Shown here: piece by piece, positions 29,651-37,878 of the stretch | Numbering within the stretch: position 1 is the stretch's first letter | Layout: each line of letters opens with the position of its first letter | NCBI GenBank assembly: GCA_016712315.1 | Contig: JADJRG010000017.1 | Location: forward strand, 186,001-250,000 | From: Nannocystis sp. | GTDB taxonomy: Bacteria > Myxococcota_A > Polyangia > Nannocystales > Nannocystaceae | Length of the DNA stretch: 64,000 nt | Direction of reading: 5' to 3' | Made by a program: the position numbers and the translations under genes | The notes under the pieces: model-generated | Databases searched by the model: none | What the model was told of the DNA's origin: nothing | Seen by the model: only the letters and a program-made list of their open reading frames with translations

Positions 29651-30610
29651 TTAGGCCAGGCTGAGGGCGGCGAGCAGGGCGCCCTGCATCTCGAGGGCGC
29701 TCTGGTAGCGGGCAGCCGGATCCTTGGCGGTCGCGCGCTCGAAGACGCGGTCGAGGCCGTCGGTGAGCCCCTTGGCGGTCTCCGGCGGGAGGTAGAAGCT
29801 GGGCGGCAGGGGGGTCGACTCGCGCTGGGCGCGGAGCAGCTCGTCGAGCGGGGCGTCCTCGAGCTCGTCGAAGGGGAGGCGGCCGGTGACGATCTCGTAG
29901 AGGCTCATACCAGCGGCGTAGACGTCAGCGCGCGGGTCGACGCGGGCGCCGTAGCGGGTCTGCTCGGGGGCCATGTAATTCGGATCGCCGCACAAGACCT
30001 CGGTCTTGGTGGGGCCGTCGAGGTCGAGGGCGACGCCGAAGTCGAGCAGCTTGGTGGTCATGAAGCGGGTGTTGGGATCCCGCGTGACGAAGATGTTGGC
30101 CGGCTTGACGTCGCGGTGGACGATCTTGCACTCGTGGCAGTAGTGGAGGGCGGCGAGGATCTGCCGGAAGATGTCGGCGATCGCCGCCCACGGGAGGCGC
30201 TGGTGGCGCTCGTCGGCGCGGGCGATCACCTTGGCCATGTCGGTGCCGGGTAGGTACTCCATGGTGAACCACTCGGTCTCTTCGTCGTGCCAGATGCCGA
30301 GGTCGAAGATCCGGACGATGCTGGGGTAGCAGAAGCGAGCGCCGACGATCGCCTCGCGCCGGAAGCGGCGGCGCTCCCCCTCCGGGATCTCGGGCTTGAG
30401 CACCTTGAGGGCGACGTCCCGCTCGAGCATCGGGTCGTAGGCCTGGTAGACGCGGCCCATGCCGCCCTCGCCGAGGAAGCGGATCACCTCATAACGCTTG
30501 ACGTGGCTGACCTCCGAGCCGACGCCGATAAAATCGTCGTCGATGATGTCCTCGTCGAGGATCTCTTCGGCTTCTTCGAGCGCGCGAAATGGAGCTGCCG
30601 TGGTGCTCAC
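29651..30610 (-). CDS. Ser/Thr protein kinase, cytosolic
   Basis: A 319-residue Hanks-type kinase with no membrane segment. An acidic N-terminal tail (EEAEEILDEDIIDDD) is followed by FLGEGGMGRVYQAYDP, VALKVLKPE, KIVHRDVKPANIFV, LLDFGVALDLDG, GDPNYMAPEQ and the C-lobe DVYAAGMSLYEIVTG. All catalytic residues (Lys, HRD Asp, DFG Asp) are present. It starts at GTG 30610, seven bases after a TAGGCT box on the minus strand (30622-30617). It converges with the unknown gene upstream in coordinates. Targets unknown. Confidence 0.93.
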   Translation of the reverse strand: MSTTAAPFRALEEAEEILDEDIIDDDFIGVGSEVSHVKRYEVIRFLGEGGMGRVYQAYDPMLERDVALKVLKPEIPEGERRRFRREAIVGARFCYPSIVRIFDLGIWHDEETEWFTMEYLPGTDMAKVIARADERHQRLPWAAIADIFRQILAALHYCHECKIVHRDVKPANIFVTRDPNTRFMTTKLLDFGVALDLDGPTKTEVLCGDPNYMAPEQTRYGARVDPRADVYAAGMSLYEIVTGRLPFDELEDAPLDELLRAQRESTPLPPSFYLPPETAKGLTDGLDRVFERATAKDPAARYQSALEMQGALLAALSLA

Positions 30611-30701
30611 GCGGGGAGCCTAGCCGCGGCGGCGCAGGCGCCGAAAAAATCGGCGATCAGCGGCGCGCGCGCGCGGCCCACCGGGCGCGGAGCGGGGCAG
30701 A

Positions 30702-31739
30702 TCAGCCCGCTGGGGCGAGCGCGAGGGCGTCGCCGAGGGTGGCGGCGCAGCGAAAGCCGAAGTGGTGGAAGGGGCGGTTGTCCGGGACGTGCGCGCGCCT
30801 CCAGGTGGCGGTCGCGTAGGAGGCGTCCCAGTACCAAGAGCCGCCGCGGACGATCTTGCGGCGGTGGCCGGGGCAGGCGTCGGCGCCGCCGCAGGGGCCG
30901 CGGGGATCGACGCCGAGGCAGGCGTCGCCGCAGGCGGCGTAGGAGCTGGCGTACCAGTCGGCGACCCACTCCCATGAATTTCCGGACATGTCATAAAGGC
31001 CATAGTGGCCGGGCGGGCGCGAGCCGACCTCCCAGGGGCGGCCGGTCTCGGGCTTGTCGCCGAGTTTCTTGACGCCGCAGCCGCGGCCGCGCTCGTCCTT
31101 GAGGATCGCGCGCTCGCAGGTGGCGGGCTCGTCCCCCCAGGGGAAGCGGGCGCCGTCCGGGCCGCGGGCGGCCTTCTCCCACTGGGCTTCGCTGGGCAGG
31201 CGCTTGCCTTGCGCGGCGCAGTAGGCGACGGCGTCGTGCCAGGAGATCCCGTTGATCGGCTGGCGGGGGCGGTCGAAGTCGCTGTAGGCGGGGCCAGAGC
31301 GGGGGCACCTGCGCGCCCTCTCGCAGGCCTTGTACTCGGCGTACGTGACCTCGTGGAGGTCCATCAAGAATGTCTGTAGCCAGATGGTGGCGGCCGGGCG
31401 GGCGTTTGGGGGGCCTTGGTCGTCCCCCCTGATGAAGGGACCGGCGGGGACGCAGGCCATGCCAGGGGGCGGCGCGTCGGGGCAGGGGAGGCCGCGGGTG
31501 CCGTCTGGGGCGACTTCGGCGGCGGCGGCGGGCGCCTCGTCGGAGATGGCCTTTGGAGCAGGTTCGGCGGCGACCTCATCGACGGCGGCGGTGGCGGCGG
31601 GCGTCGCGGGAGGAGCGGGCCGATCGGACAGGTCAGGGGCCGGCGTCGACCCTTCGGCGAGGGCCAGGGGATCGGCGCGGGTCGCCGCGCTGCACGCACA
31701 AGCGGCGAGGAGGAGGGCGAGGGTCCTTCGGCGGATCAC
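30702..31739 (-). CDS. FGE/SUMF1-fold lipoprotein without the FGE cysteines
   Basis: A 345-residue secreted protein. The signal ends in LALLLAACACS (lipobox), then comes a Pro/Ala linker, then a formylglycine-generating-enzyme-fold domain from about residue 100: MACVPAGPFIRGDD, FLMDLHEVTYAEYKAC, PINGISWHDAVAYCAAQGKR, LPSEAQWEKAARGPDG, GLYDMSGNSWEWVADWY, VRGGSWYWDASYATATWRR. In true FGE the RGGS segment has two active-site cysteines; here they are Trp and Ala, so it is not a sulfatase activator but a binding or scaffold relative. GTG 31739 overlaps the stop of the FKBP gene (GTGA), making a two-gene unit. Confidence 0.85.
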   Translation of the reverse strand: MIRRRTLALLLAACACSAATRADPLALAEGSTPAPDLSDRPAPPATPAATAAVDEVAAEPAPKAISDEAPAAAAEVAPDGTRGLPCPDAPPPGMACVPAGPFIRGDDQGPPNARPAATIWLQTFLMDLHEVTYAEYKACERARRCPRSGPAYSDFDRPRQPINGISWHDAVAYCAAQGKRLPSEAQWEKAARGPDGARFPWGDEPATCERAILKDERGRGCGVKKLGDKPETGRPWEVGSRPPGHYGLYDMSGNSWEWVADWYASSYAACGDACLGVDPRGPCGGADACPGHRRKIVRGGSWYWDASYATATWRRAHVPDNRPFHHFGFRCAATLGDALALAPAG

Positions 31740-32776
31740 GGGGTGCCAGGGGAGACCGGGGAGGGGGCGGGCGGCGGCGGCGGCGGCGCGAGCCCCGGCT
31801 TGACGCTCATCAGCTCGACGGTGAAGGTGAGCTGGGCGTTGGCGGGGATCTTGCCGCGGGCGCGCTCGCCGTAGGCGAGATCGGCGGGGATCACCAGCTT
31901 GCGCAGGCCGCCGACCTTCATGCCGGCGATGCCTTGATCCCAGCCCTTGACGACCATGCCGACGCCGAGGGTGAACTTGATCGGCTTGCCGCGCGGGTGG
32001 GAATTGTCGAACTCGGTGCCGTCGTCGAGGGTGCCGCGGTAGTGGACCTGGACCTCGTCGCCGGCCTTGGCCTCGGCGCCCTCGCCGAGCTGGTAGTCGG
32101 TGACCAGCAGGCCGCCGGGGAGCTTCTGCTCGCGCGCGGGGGCGCCGCTGTAGCGCTCGATCGGCTGCGGCGGCGGCAGGGGGGCGGTCATGCCGCTGAG
32201 CTCGACGGTGAAGACGAGGGTGGCGTTTGGGGGGATCTTGCCGGCTTGGCGCGCGCCATACCCGAGCTCTGCGGGGATGATGAGGCGGCGCTGACCGCCG
32301 ACCTTCATGCCGGCGATGCCCTGGTCCCATCCTTGGATCACGCGGCCAGCGCCGAGCTCGAAGGCGAAGGGGCGGCCGCGCTTGCGCGAGGTGTCGAAGA
32401 CTGTCCCATCGGTCAGGTAGCCGGTGTAGTGGACCTCGACCTCGGCGCCCGGAGCGGCGGGCTCGCCCGCGCCGAGGGTGAAGTCCTCGATCGTGATGCC
32501 GCTGGGTAGGCGCTGGGTGGCCTGAGGTGCGCCGTTAAACGGGGGCTCGTAGGCGATGTCCGGGCGCGGCTCCTTGGGCAGCGGGGCCGGCGCCGGCGGG
32601 ACGACAGGGGGCGCTTGCGTGGTCGCGGTCTTCGGCTGGGCGGCGGCTGGCGCGGCCTTCGGGGCGCTCGCGGCGACCTCGGACTTGCCAGGCTCGTAGC
32701 CGACTTGAGGTTGTCCCGTGCACGCGAGCGGGAGGGCGAGGGCGAGGAGGGCGAGCGCAGGCCTGGCTGAGATCAT
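31736..32776 (-). CDS. Lipoprotein with two FKBP-type peptidyl-prolyl isomerase domains
   Basis: A 346-residue lipoprotein (LALLALALPLACTG) with a Pro/Ala linker and two tandem FKBP domains. Domain 1 has VEVHYTGYLTDGTVFDTS, RVIQGWDQGIAGMKVGGQRR and IIPAELGYG. Domain 2 has VQVHYRGTLDDGTEFDNS, MVVKGWDQGIAGMKVGGLRK and VIPADLAYG. Both keep the active-site W and Y/F residues, so both should be active in folding envelope proteins. The end is a Pro tract. ATG 32776; a TATACA box (32792-32787, minus) lies eleven bases upstream. Coupled to the FGE-fold lipoprotein by GTGA overlap, which may be a client or partner. Confidence 0.92.
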   Translation of the reverse strand: MISARPALALLALALPLACTGQPQVGYEPGKSEVAASAPKAAPAAAQPKTATTQAPPVVPPAPAPLPKEPRPDIAYEPPFNGAPQATQRLPSGITIEDFTLGAGEPAAPGAEVEVHYTGYLTDGTVFDTSRKRGRPFAFELGAGRVIQGWDQGIAGMKVGGQRRLIIPAELGYGARQAGKIPPNATLVFTVELSGMTAPLPPPQPIERYSGAPAREQKLPGGLLVTDYQLGEGAEAKAGDEVQVHYRGTLDDGTEFDNSHPRGKPIKFTLGVGMVVKGWDQGIAGMKVGGLRKLVIPADLAYGERARGKIPANAQLTFTVELMSVKPGLAPPPPPPAPSPVSPGTP

Positions 32777-32837
32777 GGCGGGGCTGTGTATACCCGATCC
32801 GAGGGGCGACGGCGCGCGCCCGGCGACGGCGGCAGGA

Positions 32838-33296
32838 TCAGGGCGCTGCGCGGGGTTCGTGGGCGCGGAGGCGGGCGGCGAGGGCTTCGAGGGCCTCGCG
32901 GATGGCGTCGCCGTCGAGATCTTCGGGGTTCTCCGGGCGGACGTGGCCGAAGTAGAGGTCGTAGCGGTCGGTCTGGGCCGGGGGGTTGTGGGGCAGGAGG
33001 CCGCGTGGGACGGCGCTGAGGACGATCTTCGTGGGCGGGGCTCCGCTCGCTGTGGGGCTGCGGATGAGGTGGAGATAGAGGGCGCCGTCTTCGCCAGGGC
33101 CGGCGAGGCCTTCGACCTCAAACCCCGCGAACGGGTCGCCGACGGCGAGGCCGCCGAGCAGGGCGCGGGCGCGGGCGCTGCCGGGGCCCGGGGCGGGCAG
33201 GTCGGCGCGGTCAGGAGCCTCGCCAGTGCCCGCGGTGAGCAGGCTGGCGAGGGCGAGCGCGAGCACGAGGGCAGGGGCGAGGAGCCGGCGGTTCAT
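32838..33296 (-). CDS. Small secreted protein
   Basis: A 152-residue protein with an N-terminal signal (RRLLAPALVLALALASLLTAG) and no recognised domain. The mature part contains GDPFAGFEVEGLAGPGEDGALYL and YDLYFGHVRPENPEDLDGDA and ends in an Ala/Arg helix. ATG 33296 overlaps the stop of the upstream glycosyltransferase-like gene (ATGA), so the two are probably made together. A longer in-frame extension to 33374 has no signal peptide and is not preferred. Confidence 0.65.
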   Translation of the reverse strand: MNRRLLAPALVLALALASLLTAGTGEAPDRADLPAPGPGSARARALLGGLAVGDPFAGFEVEGLAGPGEDGALYLHLIRSPTASGAPPTKIVLSAVPRGLLPHNPPAQTDRYDLYFGHVRPENPEDLDGDAIREALEALAARLRAHEPRAAP

Positions 33297-34927
33297 GGCG
33301 ACGGGGGCTGCTGGGGGTCGTAGGTGGCGATGAAGGCGGAGCCGGAGCTCCATCGCTCCGTGAGGCGCGGCCACCAGCGGGCGGGCGGGAGCGCGCCGGG
33401 GAGGCGTGGGTCGTCGGCGAGGATGAAGAGGACGCGGCGGCCGCGGAGCTGGCGGTCGACGTCCGCGGGGCGCAGCGGGGGGGCGTAGAAGCGGCGCTGC
33501 AGGGCGCTCCAGATCGCGCGGCGCTGGCCGTTGGCGGCGGCGGTGAGGGCGTCGATCTCGTGGACTTGATCGAGGTGGAGGAGGAAGGAATCAGGGGGCC
33601 GCAGGCCGCGCCTCGCCAGGCGAAGGCCGAGCACGGCGATGTTGGTGACGATGAGGCGATCGCTCTGGAGCTCGGGGGTGGCGAGCAGGTACGCCTCGAT
33701 CGGGCGGATCTCGGGGCGGAGCTGGAGGCGGGTCGCGGGGAGCAGGGCCGGCAGGGCGAGGGCGGCGCAGAGCAGGAGGCCGGGCAGGGCGAGGCGGGCG
33801 AGGCGAGGGCCCGCGCGGACCAACAGGAGGGCGAGGGCGGCGGCGGCGACGGCGAGGAGCAGGGCGGGCCCGCCGCCGCTCTGGGCGATGTGGTGGCCGG
33901 TGAGCAGGGCGGCGGCGAGGGCGAGCGTGGTGGTGCGGCCGTGATCCTGTCCCTGAGGCCAGCCTTCGAGGCCGCGCGCGAGGGCCAGGGCGAGCAGGGG
34001 GAGGCAGGGGAGGAGGTAGCGCGGGGAGCTGTCGAAGTTGAAGAGGCCGAGCGCGGGCAGGCCGCGGATCGCGAGCAGGTAGAGGAGGACGAGCAGGGCG
34101 GCGAGGCGCTCGAAGGGGGGGAGACGGCTGGCCCGAAGGCCAGGAAAGAGGACGATGAACGGACAGAGGGCGAGCAGGGCGAGGGCGGCGTCGCCGAGGC
34201 CGGCGGCGTAGCCGTGGGCGTGAAAGAGGCCGACGGCGGGCGGCGCGGCGAGGGCCGGCGGGTAGCGGAGGGGCCAGAGAAGATCGCGGTGGTAGAGGGC
34301 GCCGGCGAGGGCGTAGAGGGCGGGCAGGAGGGGGGCGGCGAGGGCGAGGCTGCGCGCGCGATCGGGAGAGCCTCTCTTTGCGACGAGGGCGACGAGGGCG
34401 AGGCCGACGGCGACGATCACGAGCTCGGCGCGGATCAATATGAGGGCGCCGAGCAGCGCGCCAGCGACGGCAGGGCGGCCGCGGACGCGCCAGAGGTAGA
34501 GGACGAGGACGAGGCCGGTGAGGGCGTCGCTGTTGGACACGGCGGCGGGGCCGCAGGCGAGCCAGAGGGGGGAGAGGAGGAGGAGGGTGGGGGCGAGGTT
34601 GGGGCTGCGCTGGCCGGCGGCGCGGGCGACGGCGGCGAGCATGGGCAGGGCGAAGGCGCCGAGCAGGACGTGCATGACGGCGTGCGCGCGGGCGCCGAGC
34701 TCGGCGAAGGGGGCCTGGAGGAGGGCGAGCGGCGGGCGGCTCTTGAGCCAAAAAAAGACAGCGAGGGGCTCCTCGCGGAGCATGGCGGCGAAGCACCAGG
34801 AGAGCAGGCCTTCGTCGCCCAGGTAGTGATCGCCGAGGGCCGCGGGGACGCCGAAGGCGAGCGCGAGCAGGGCGAGCAGCCAGGGGACCCGGGGATCGGT
34901 GGCGAGCCGCTGGAGGCCGCGTGGCAC
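33293..34927 (-). CDS. Polytopic glycosyltransferase-like (GT39/ArnT-type) membrane protein
   Basis: A 544-residue integral membrane protein with about ten or more hydrophobic helices. The first outer loop has ALGDHYLGDEGLLSWCFAAML, with the acidic DEG that lipid-linked-sugar transferases (GT-C fold, GT39 family) use near their first loop, and FDSSPRYLLPCLPLLALAL resembles the helix that carries RYLLP in this superfamily. The C-terminal 130 residues are a soluble, outside-facing domain (DRLIVTNIAVLGLRLAR, VLFILADDPRLPG). GTG 34927 is chosen because a GATAGAT box lies just before it. Substrate unknown. It overlaps the small secreted gene. Confidence 0.7.
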   Translation of the reverse strand: MPRGLQRLATDPRVPWLLALLALAFGVPAALGDHYLGDEGLLSWCFAAMLREEPLAVFFWLKSRPPLALLQAPFAELGARAHAVMHVLLGAFALPMLAAVARAAGQRSPNLAPTLLLLSPLWLACGPAAVSNSDALTGLVLVLYLWRVRGRPAVAGALLGALILIRAELVIVAVGLALVALVAKRGSPDRARSLALAAPLLPALYALAGALYHRDLLWPLRYPPALAAPPAVGLFHAHGYAAGLGDAALALLALCPFIVLFPGLRASRLPPFERLAALLVLLYLLAIRGLPALGLFNFDSSPRYLLPCLPLLALALARGLEGWPQGQDHGRTTTLALAAALLTGHHIAQSGGGPALLLAVAAAALALLLVRAGPRLARLALPGLLLCAALALPALLPATRLQLRPEIRPIEAYLLATPELQSDRLIVTNIAVLGLRLARRGLRPPDSFLLHLDQVHEIDALTAAANGQRRAIWSALQRRFYAPPLRPADVDRQLRGRRVLFILADDPRLPGALPPARWWPRLTERWSSGSAFIATYDPQQPPSP

Positions 34928-35019
34928 GGGCGATCTATCGCATGAAGGGCGGCGAGGGCGCACCTGGTGACGACGTAGGAGCGGCGGCTGGGCGGGGCGG
35001 TTGGTGTACAACGTGAGCG

Positions 35020-36207
35020 GTGGACCCGATCGAGCTGTTGCGGCGCTTGTTGGCGCCGGCGGGGCCGGGCGAGCTGCTGTGGCCGGGGGCGCGGCTGGAG
35101 GGCTTCTCGGCGGAGGTGGGGCTGCGGCTGCGGTTGACGGTGGCGGAGGAGCCGCTGTGGATCGACCTGACGCCGCTGGCGGCGAGCGACCGCTGGGCGG
35201 CGCGGACGGAGCACTTTGGGCTGTCCTATCGGACAGAGGGGGAGCGGCGAGCGATCGCGCCGGCGGAGGGGCAGGCGATCTGCCGGCGGCTCGCGCTGAT
35301 GATCCGGGCGCGAGAGGGCGAGCTCTTCGTCGCGCTGCGAAAAAATCGAGGCGATGAAGAGGCGGGGGGGGGCGATGCGGGGCGGGTGCGGCGGATCGAG
35401 GTGGCGTCGATCCTCGAGCCAGGGGGGAGCAAGGCGCGGCCGTTCTATACGGTGAGCCCGTATGTGGGCTGCACGATCGGCTGCCGCTTCTGTTACGCGG
35501 ATCGGCAGCTCGCGCCGCTGCGCGGGCTGATGGGGCTGCCGCAGGCGCGCTGGGGGTCGTACGTGGATCTGCGGGAGAACGCGCCGGAGGTGCTGGCGCG
35601 GGAGCTGCGCGCGAGTACGCCCGCGCCGATCAAGTTCTGCCCGATCGTCAGCGATCCGTACCAGGCGATCGAGGCGCAGGCGCTGCTGACGCGCCGCTGC
35701 TTGGAGGTGATCGCGGCGGCGCCGGCGGTGTGGCCGACGATGCTCCTGACCCGCTCGACGCTGATCCTCCGCGATCTCGACGTCTTCAAGGAGATGCCGC
35801 GGGTGGCGGTGGGGGTGTCGTTGCCGACGATCGACGAGGCCGCGCGGCGACACTTCGAGCCGCGGGCGGCGAGCGTGGCGGAGCGGCTGCGCGTGCTTCG
35901 GGCGCTGCGAGCGGCGGGGATCCCCACGTTGGCGGTGGTGCAGCCGCTGCTGCCTGGGTCGATCGAGGGGCTGGCGGCGGCGTTGGCCGAGCTGGCCGAC
36001 TCGGTGAGCGTCGACGTGCTGCGCGGCGAGGGCGGGGCGCGCGAGGACTTTGAGGATCTCCGCTACGCGCGCTGCCGCGGCGAGGCCTGGCAGGCGGCGG
36101 CGGCGGCGGAATTGGCGGCGCTGCTGCGGGCGCGTGGGGTGCCGGTGTGGCGCGGGGAGCTGCCGCCTTCGCTCGCTGGCGCGGCGATGATCGACGCCGC
36201 GACCTGA
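35020..36207 (+). CDS. Radical SAM protein, SPL/COG1533-like
   Basis: A 395-residue radical SAM enzyme. The cluster motif SPYVGCTIGCRFCYADRQ holds C151, C155 and C158 (Cx3Cx2C). The following TIM-barrel blocks ASTPAPIKFCPIVSDPYQAIE, LTRRCLEVI and LLTRSTLILRDLDVF match the COG1533 DNA repair photolyase-like group, which includes spore photoproduct lyase. The N-terminal 110 residues are an extra domain that I do not recognise. The myxospore lifestyle makes a repair role attractive, but no spore gene is nearby. GTG 35020 lies eight bases after TACAAC. It converges with the epimerase (3 nt apart). Confidence 0.85.
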   Translation: MDPIELLRRLLAPAGPGELLWPGARLEGFSAEVGLRLRLTVAEEPLWIDLTPLAASDRWAARTEHFGLSYRTEGERRAIAPAEGQAICRRLALMIRAREGELFVALRKNRGDEEAGGGDAGRVRRIEVASILEPGGSKARPFYTVSPYVGCTIGCRFCYADRQLAPLRGLMGLPQARWGSYVDLRENAPEVLARELRASTPAPIKFCPIVSDPYQAIEAQALLTRRCLEVIAAAPAVWPTMLLTRSTLILRDLDVFKEMPRVAVGVSLPTIDEAARRHFEPRAASVAERLRVLRALRAAGIPTLAVVQPLLPGSIEGLAAALAELADSVSVDVLRGEGGAREDFEDLRYARCRGEAWQAAAAAELAALLRARGVPVWRGELPPSLAGAAMIDAAT

Positions 36208-36210
36208 CGA

Positions 36211-37197
36211 TCAGCGGGCCCCAGACGAGGGCGCGCCGGCTCCGCGGACGCGGGGGGTCAGCCAGGCGATGAAGTCGCGCAGGCCGTCGTGAAAGTCGAC
36301 GCGGGGGGCGTAGCCGAGGTGCTCGGCGGCTCGCGTGAGATCGGCGAAGGTGTGGGGGACGTCGCCGGGGCGATCGCCGCTGCGCTCGATGATGGCGGGG
36401 CGCCCGACGGCGCGCTCGATCGCCTCGACGAGCTGGCCGAGGCGCAGCGGGGCGGCGCTGCCGAGGTTGAAGAGCTCGTGGCCGGGGTGGTCGCGGTCGA
36501 TCGCGGCGAGCACCCCGGCGGTGATGTCGTCGACGTGGGTGTAGTCGCGGGCGCTGCTGCCGTCGCCGAAGAGCTGGATCGGCTGGCCGCGGAGGATCCG
36601 CTCGGCGAAGCCGCGGATCGCGAGATCAGGGCGCTGGCGCGGGCCGTAGACGGTGAAGAAGCGGAGCGAGGCGATCTGGAGGGGGTAGAGGTGGGCGTAG
36701 CTGTGGCAGAGGGCCTCGCCGGCGATCTTCGTGGCGGCGTAGGGCGAGGCGGGGGTGAGCAGGGGGGCGCCCTCGCAGAAGGGCGCGGCGGCGCCGAGGC
36801 CGTAGACCGAGCTGGATGAACCAAAGACCAGGCGCGGCGCGCCGGCGAGGCGGGCGGCCTCGAGCACGCTGAGGGTGCCGTGGACGTTGACGCGCTCGTA
36901 GAGGAAGGGGCGGTCGAGGGAGGGGCGGACGCCGGCGCGCGCGGCGAGGTGGACGATCACGTCGGGGGCGTAGCGGGCGACGTGGCCGGCGATCTGCTCG
37001 TGGTCGGTGATGTCAGCCTCGATGAGGCCGTAGCGGGGGTGCTGGAGGTGCGCGGCGATGTTGGCGCGCTTCTCGGCGGGGTCGTAGGCGTCGCAGAAAT
37101 TGTCGAGGCAGAGGACGTGGTCACCGCGAGTGAGCAGGCGATCGATGAGGTGCGAGCCGATAAACCCGGCGCCGCCGGTGACCAAGGTGCGCTTCAT
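36211..37197 (-). CDS. NAD-dependent NDP-sugar epimerase (UDP-glucuronate/UDP-glucose 4-epimerase type)
   Basis: A 328-residue extended SDR. VTGGAGFIGSHLIDRLL is the NAD site, with a GDHVLCLDNFCDAYDPAEKR acidic strand end, VIVHLAARAGVRPS, FGSSSSVYG and the YxxxK catalytic pair in SPYAATKIAGE. RFFTVYGPRQRPDLAI and RDYTHVDDI are strongly characteristic of UDP-glucuronate 4-epimerases (GAE/CapI type). Probably makes UDP-galacturonate or a similar sugar for surface polysaccharide. ATG 37197; another ATG at 37206 is in frame. Divergent from the CBS gene. Confidence 0.92.
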   Translation of the reverse strand: MKRTLVTGGAGFIGSHLIDRLLTRGDHVLCLDNFCDAYDPAEKRANIAAHLQHPRYGLIEADITDHEQIAGHVARYAPDVIVHLAARAGVRPSLDRPFLYERVNVHGTLSVLEAARLAGAPRLVFGSSSSVYGLGAAAPFCEGAPLLTPASPYAATKIAGEALCHSYAHLYPLQIASLRFFTVYGPRQRPDLAIRGFAERILRGQPIQLFGDGSSARDYTHVDDITAGVLAAIDRDHPGHELFNLGSAAPLRLGQLVEAIERAVGRPAIIERSGDRPGDVPHTFADLTRAAEHLGYAPRVDFHDGLRDFIAWLTPRVRGAGAPSSGAR

Positions 37198-37334
37198 TGA
37201 GCGCATACTGTCGGAGCGGTCCGCGCACGTGCAAGGGTGTGAAGCGCGTGATCAGCGCGAGCGGGGGGGGCGCCGGTGAGGCTTCGATGCGTAAATTATG
37301 CGCCAACGCGCGGGCTCTCCCGGAAAAGGGTGCG

Positions 37335-37363
37335 TTGGACGCAGGAGATGCGCTGTCTAGGAT
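37335..37363 (+). promoter_or_regulatory. Promoter of the CBS-domain gene
   Basis: TTGGAC (37335-37340), 17-nt spacer, TAGGAT (37358-37363). The predicted start falls on or next to the ATG at 37371, giving a leaderless message. Confidence 0.55.
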
Positions 37364-37370
37364 GCCCCCC

Positions 37371-37790
37371 ATGAAACGCAACGAGTCGATCTCCCACGTG
37401 ATGTCCAAAGACCCGATCGTCGCCCACCACGGGATGAAGGTGAGCGAGGTGCGCCGCATGATGGTCGAGCACGGGATCCACCACGTGCCGGTGGTCAGCG
37501 GGAAGCGGCTGCTGGGGCTGATCTCGGCGACCGATATGATGCGCCTCAGCTTGTCCGCCTACGGCAGCGACGAGCGGGCGATGGACGCGATGCTCGACCA
37601 CCAGTTCACGATCGAGCAGGTGATGAGCGCACACCTGACGACGATCGCGAGCCACGCGACGGTGCGCGACGCGGCCGAGAAGCTGCGCGGCGGGAAGTTC
37701 CACTCGCTGCCGGTGGTCGATGGCGAGGGCGAGCTGGTGGGGATCGTGACGAGCACGGACCTGATCAACTACCTGCTCGAGCAGTACTGA
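37371..37790 (+). CDS. Two-CBS-domain protein
   Basis: A 139-residue protein made only of a CBS pair (Bateman module): SHVMSKDPIVAHHGMKVSEVR and HGIHHVPVVSGKRLLGLISATD for the first, then IEQVMSAHLTTIASHATVRDA and GGKFHSLPVVDGEGELVGIVT for the second. Such stand-alone modules bind adenine nucleotides and regulate a partner protein. ATG 37371 is preferred over ATG 37362 because the upstream promoter would place the transcript start there. It is monocistronic as far as I can see. Confidence 0.93.
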   Translation: MKRNESISHVMSKDPIVAHHGMKVSEVRRMMVEHGIHHVPVVSGKRLLGLISATDMMRLSLSAYGSDERAMDAMLDHQFTIEQVMSAHLTTIASHATVRDAAEKLRGGKFHSLPVVDGEGELVGIVTSTDLINYLLEQY

Positions 37791-37843
37791 GGGCCGCTGC
37801 CCGAGGGGACAGATCCGCGCGGGCGGCCGCGATGAGGGGGCGA

Positions 37844-37872
37844 GTGACAAGCCCCGCGGCCCGAGAGAACCT
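37844..37872 (+). promoter_or_regulatory. Promoter of the VIT-vWA gene
   Basis: GTGACA (37844-37849), 17-nt spacer, GAACCT (37867-37872), then six bases and GTG at 37879. Same geometry as the other leaderless genes here; the -10 lacks the first T. Confidence 0.4.
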
Positions 37873-37878
37873 GAGGGC

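Noticed and set aside
30702..31739. Calling the FGE-fold protein a sulfatase-modifying enzyme
   Set aside because: The active-site cysteines are replaced by Trp and Ala in RGGSWYWDASYA.
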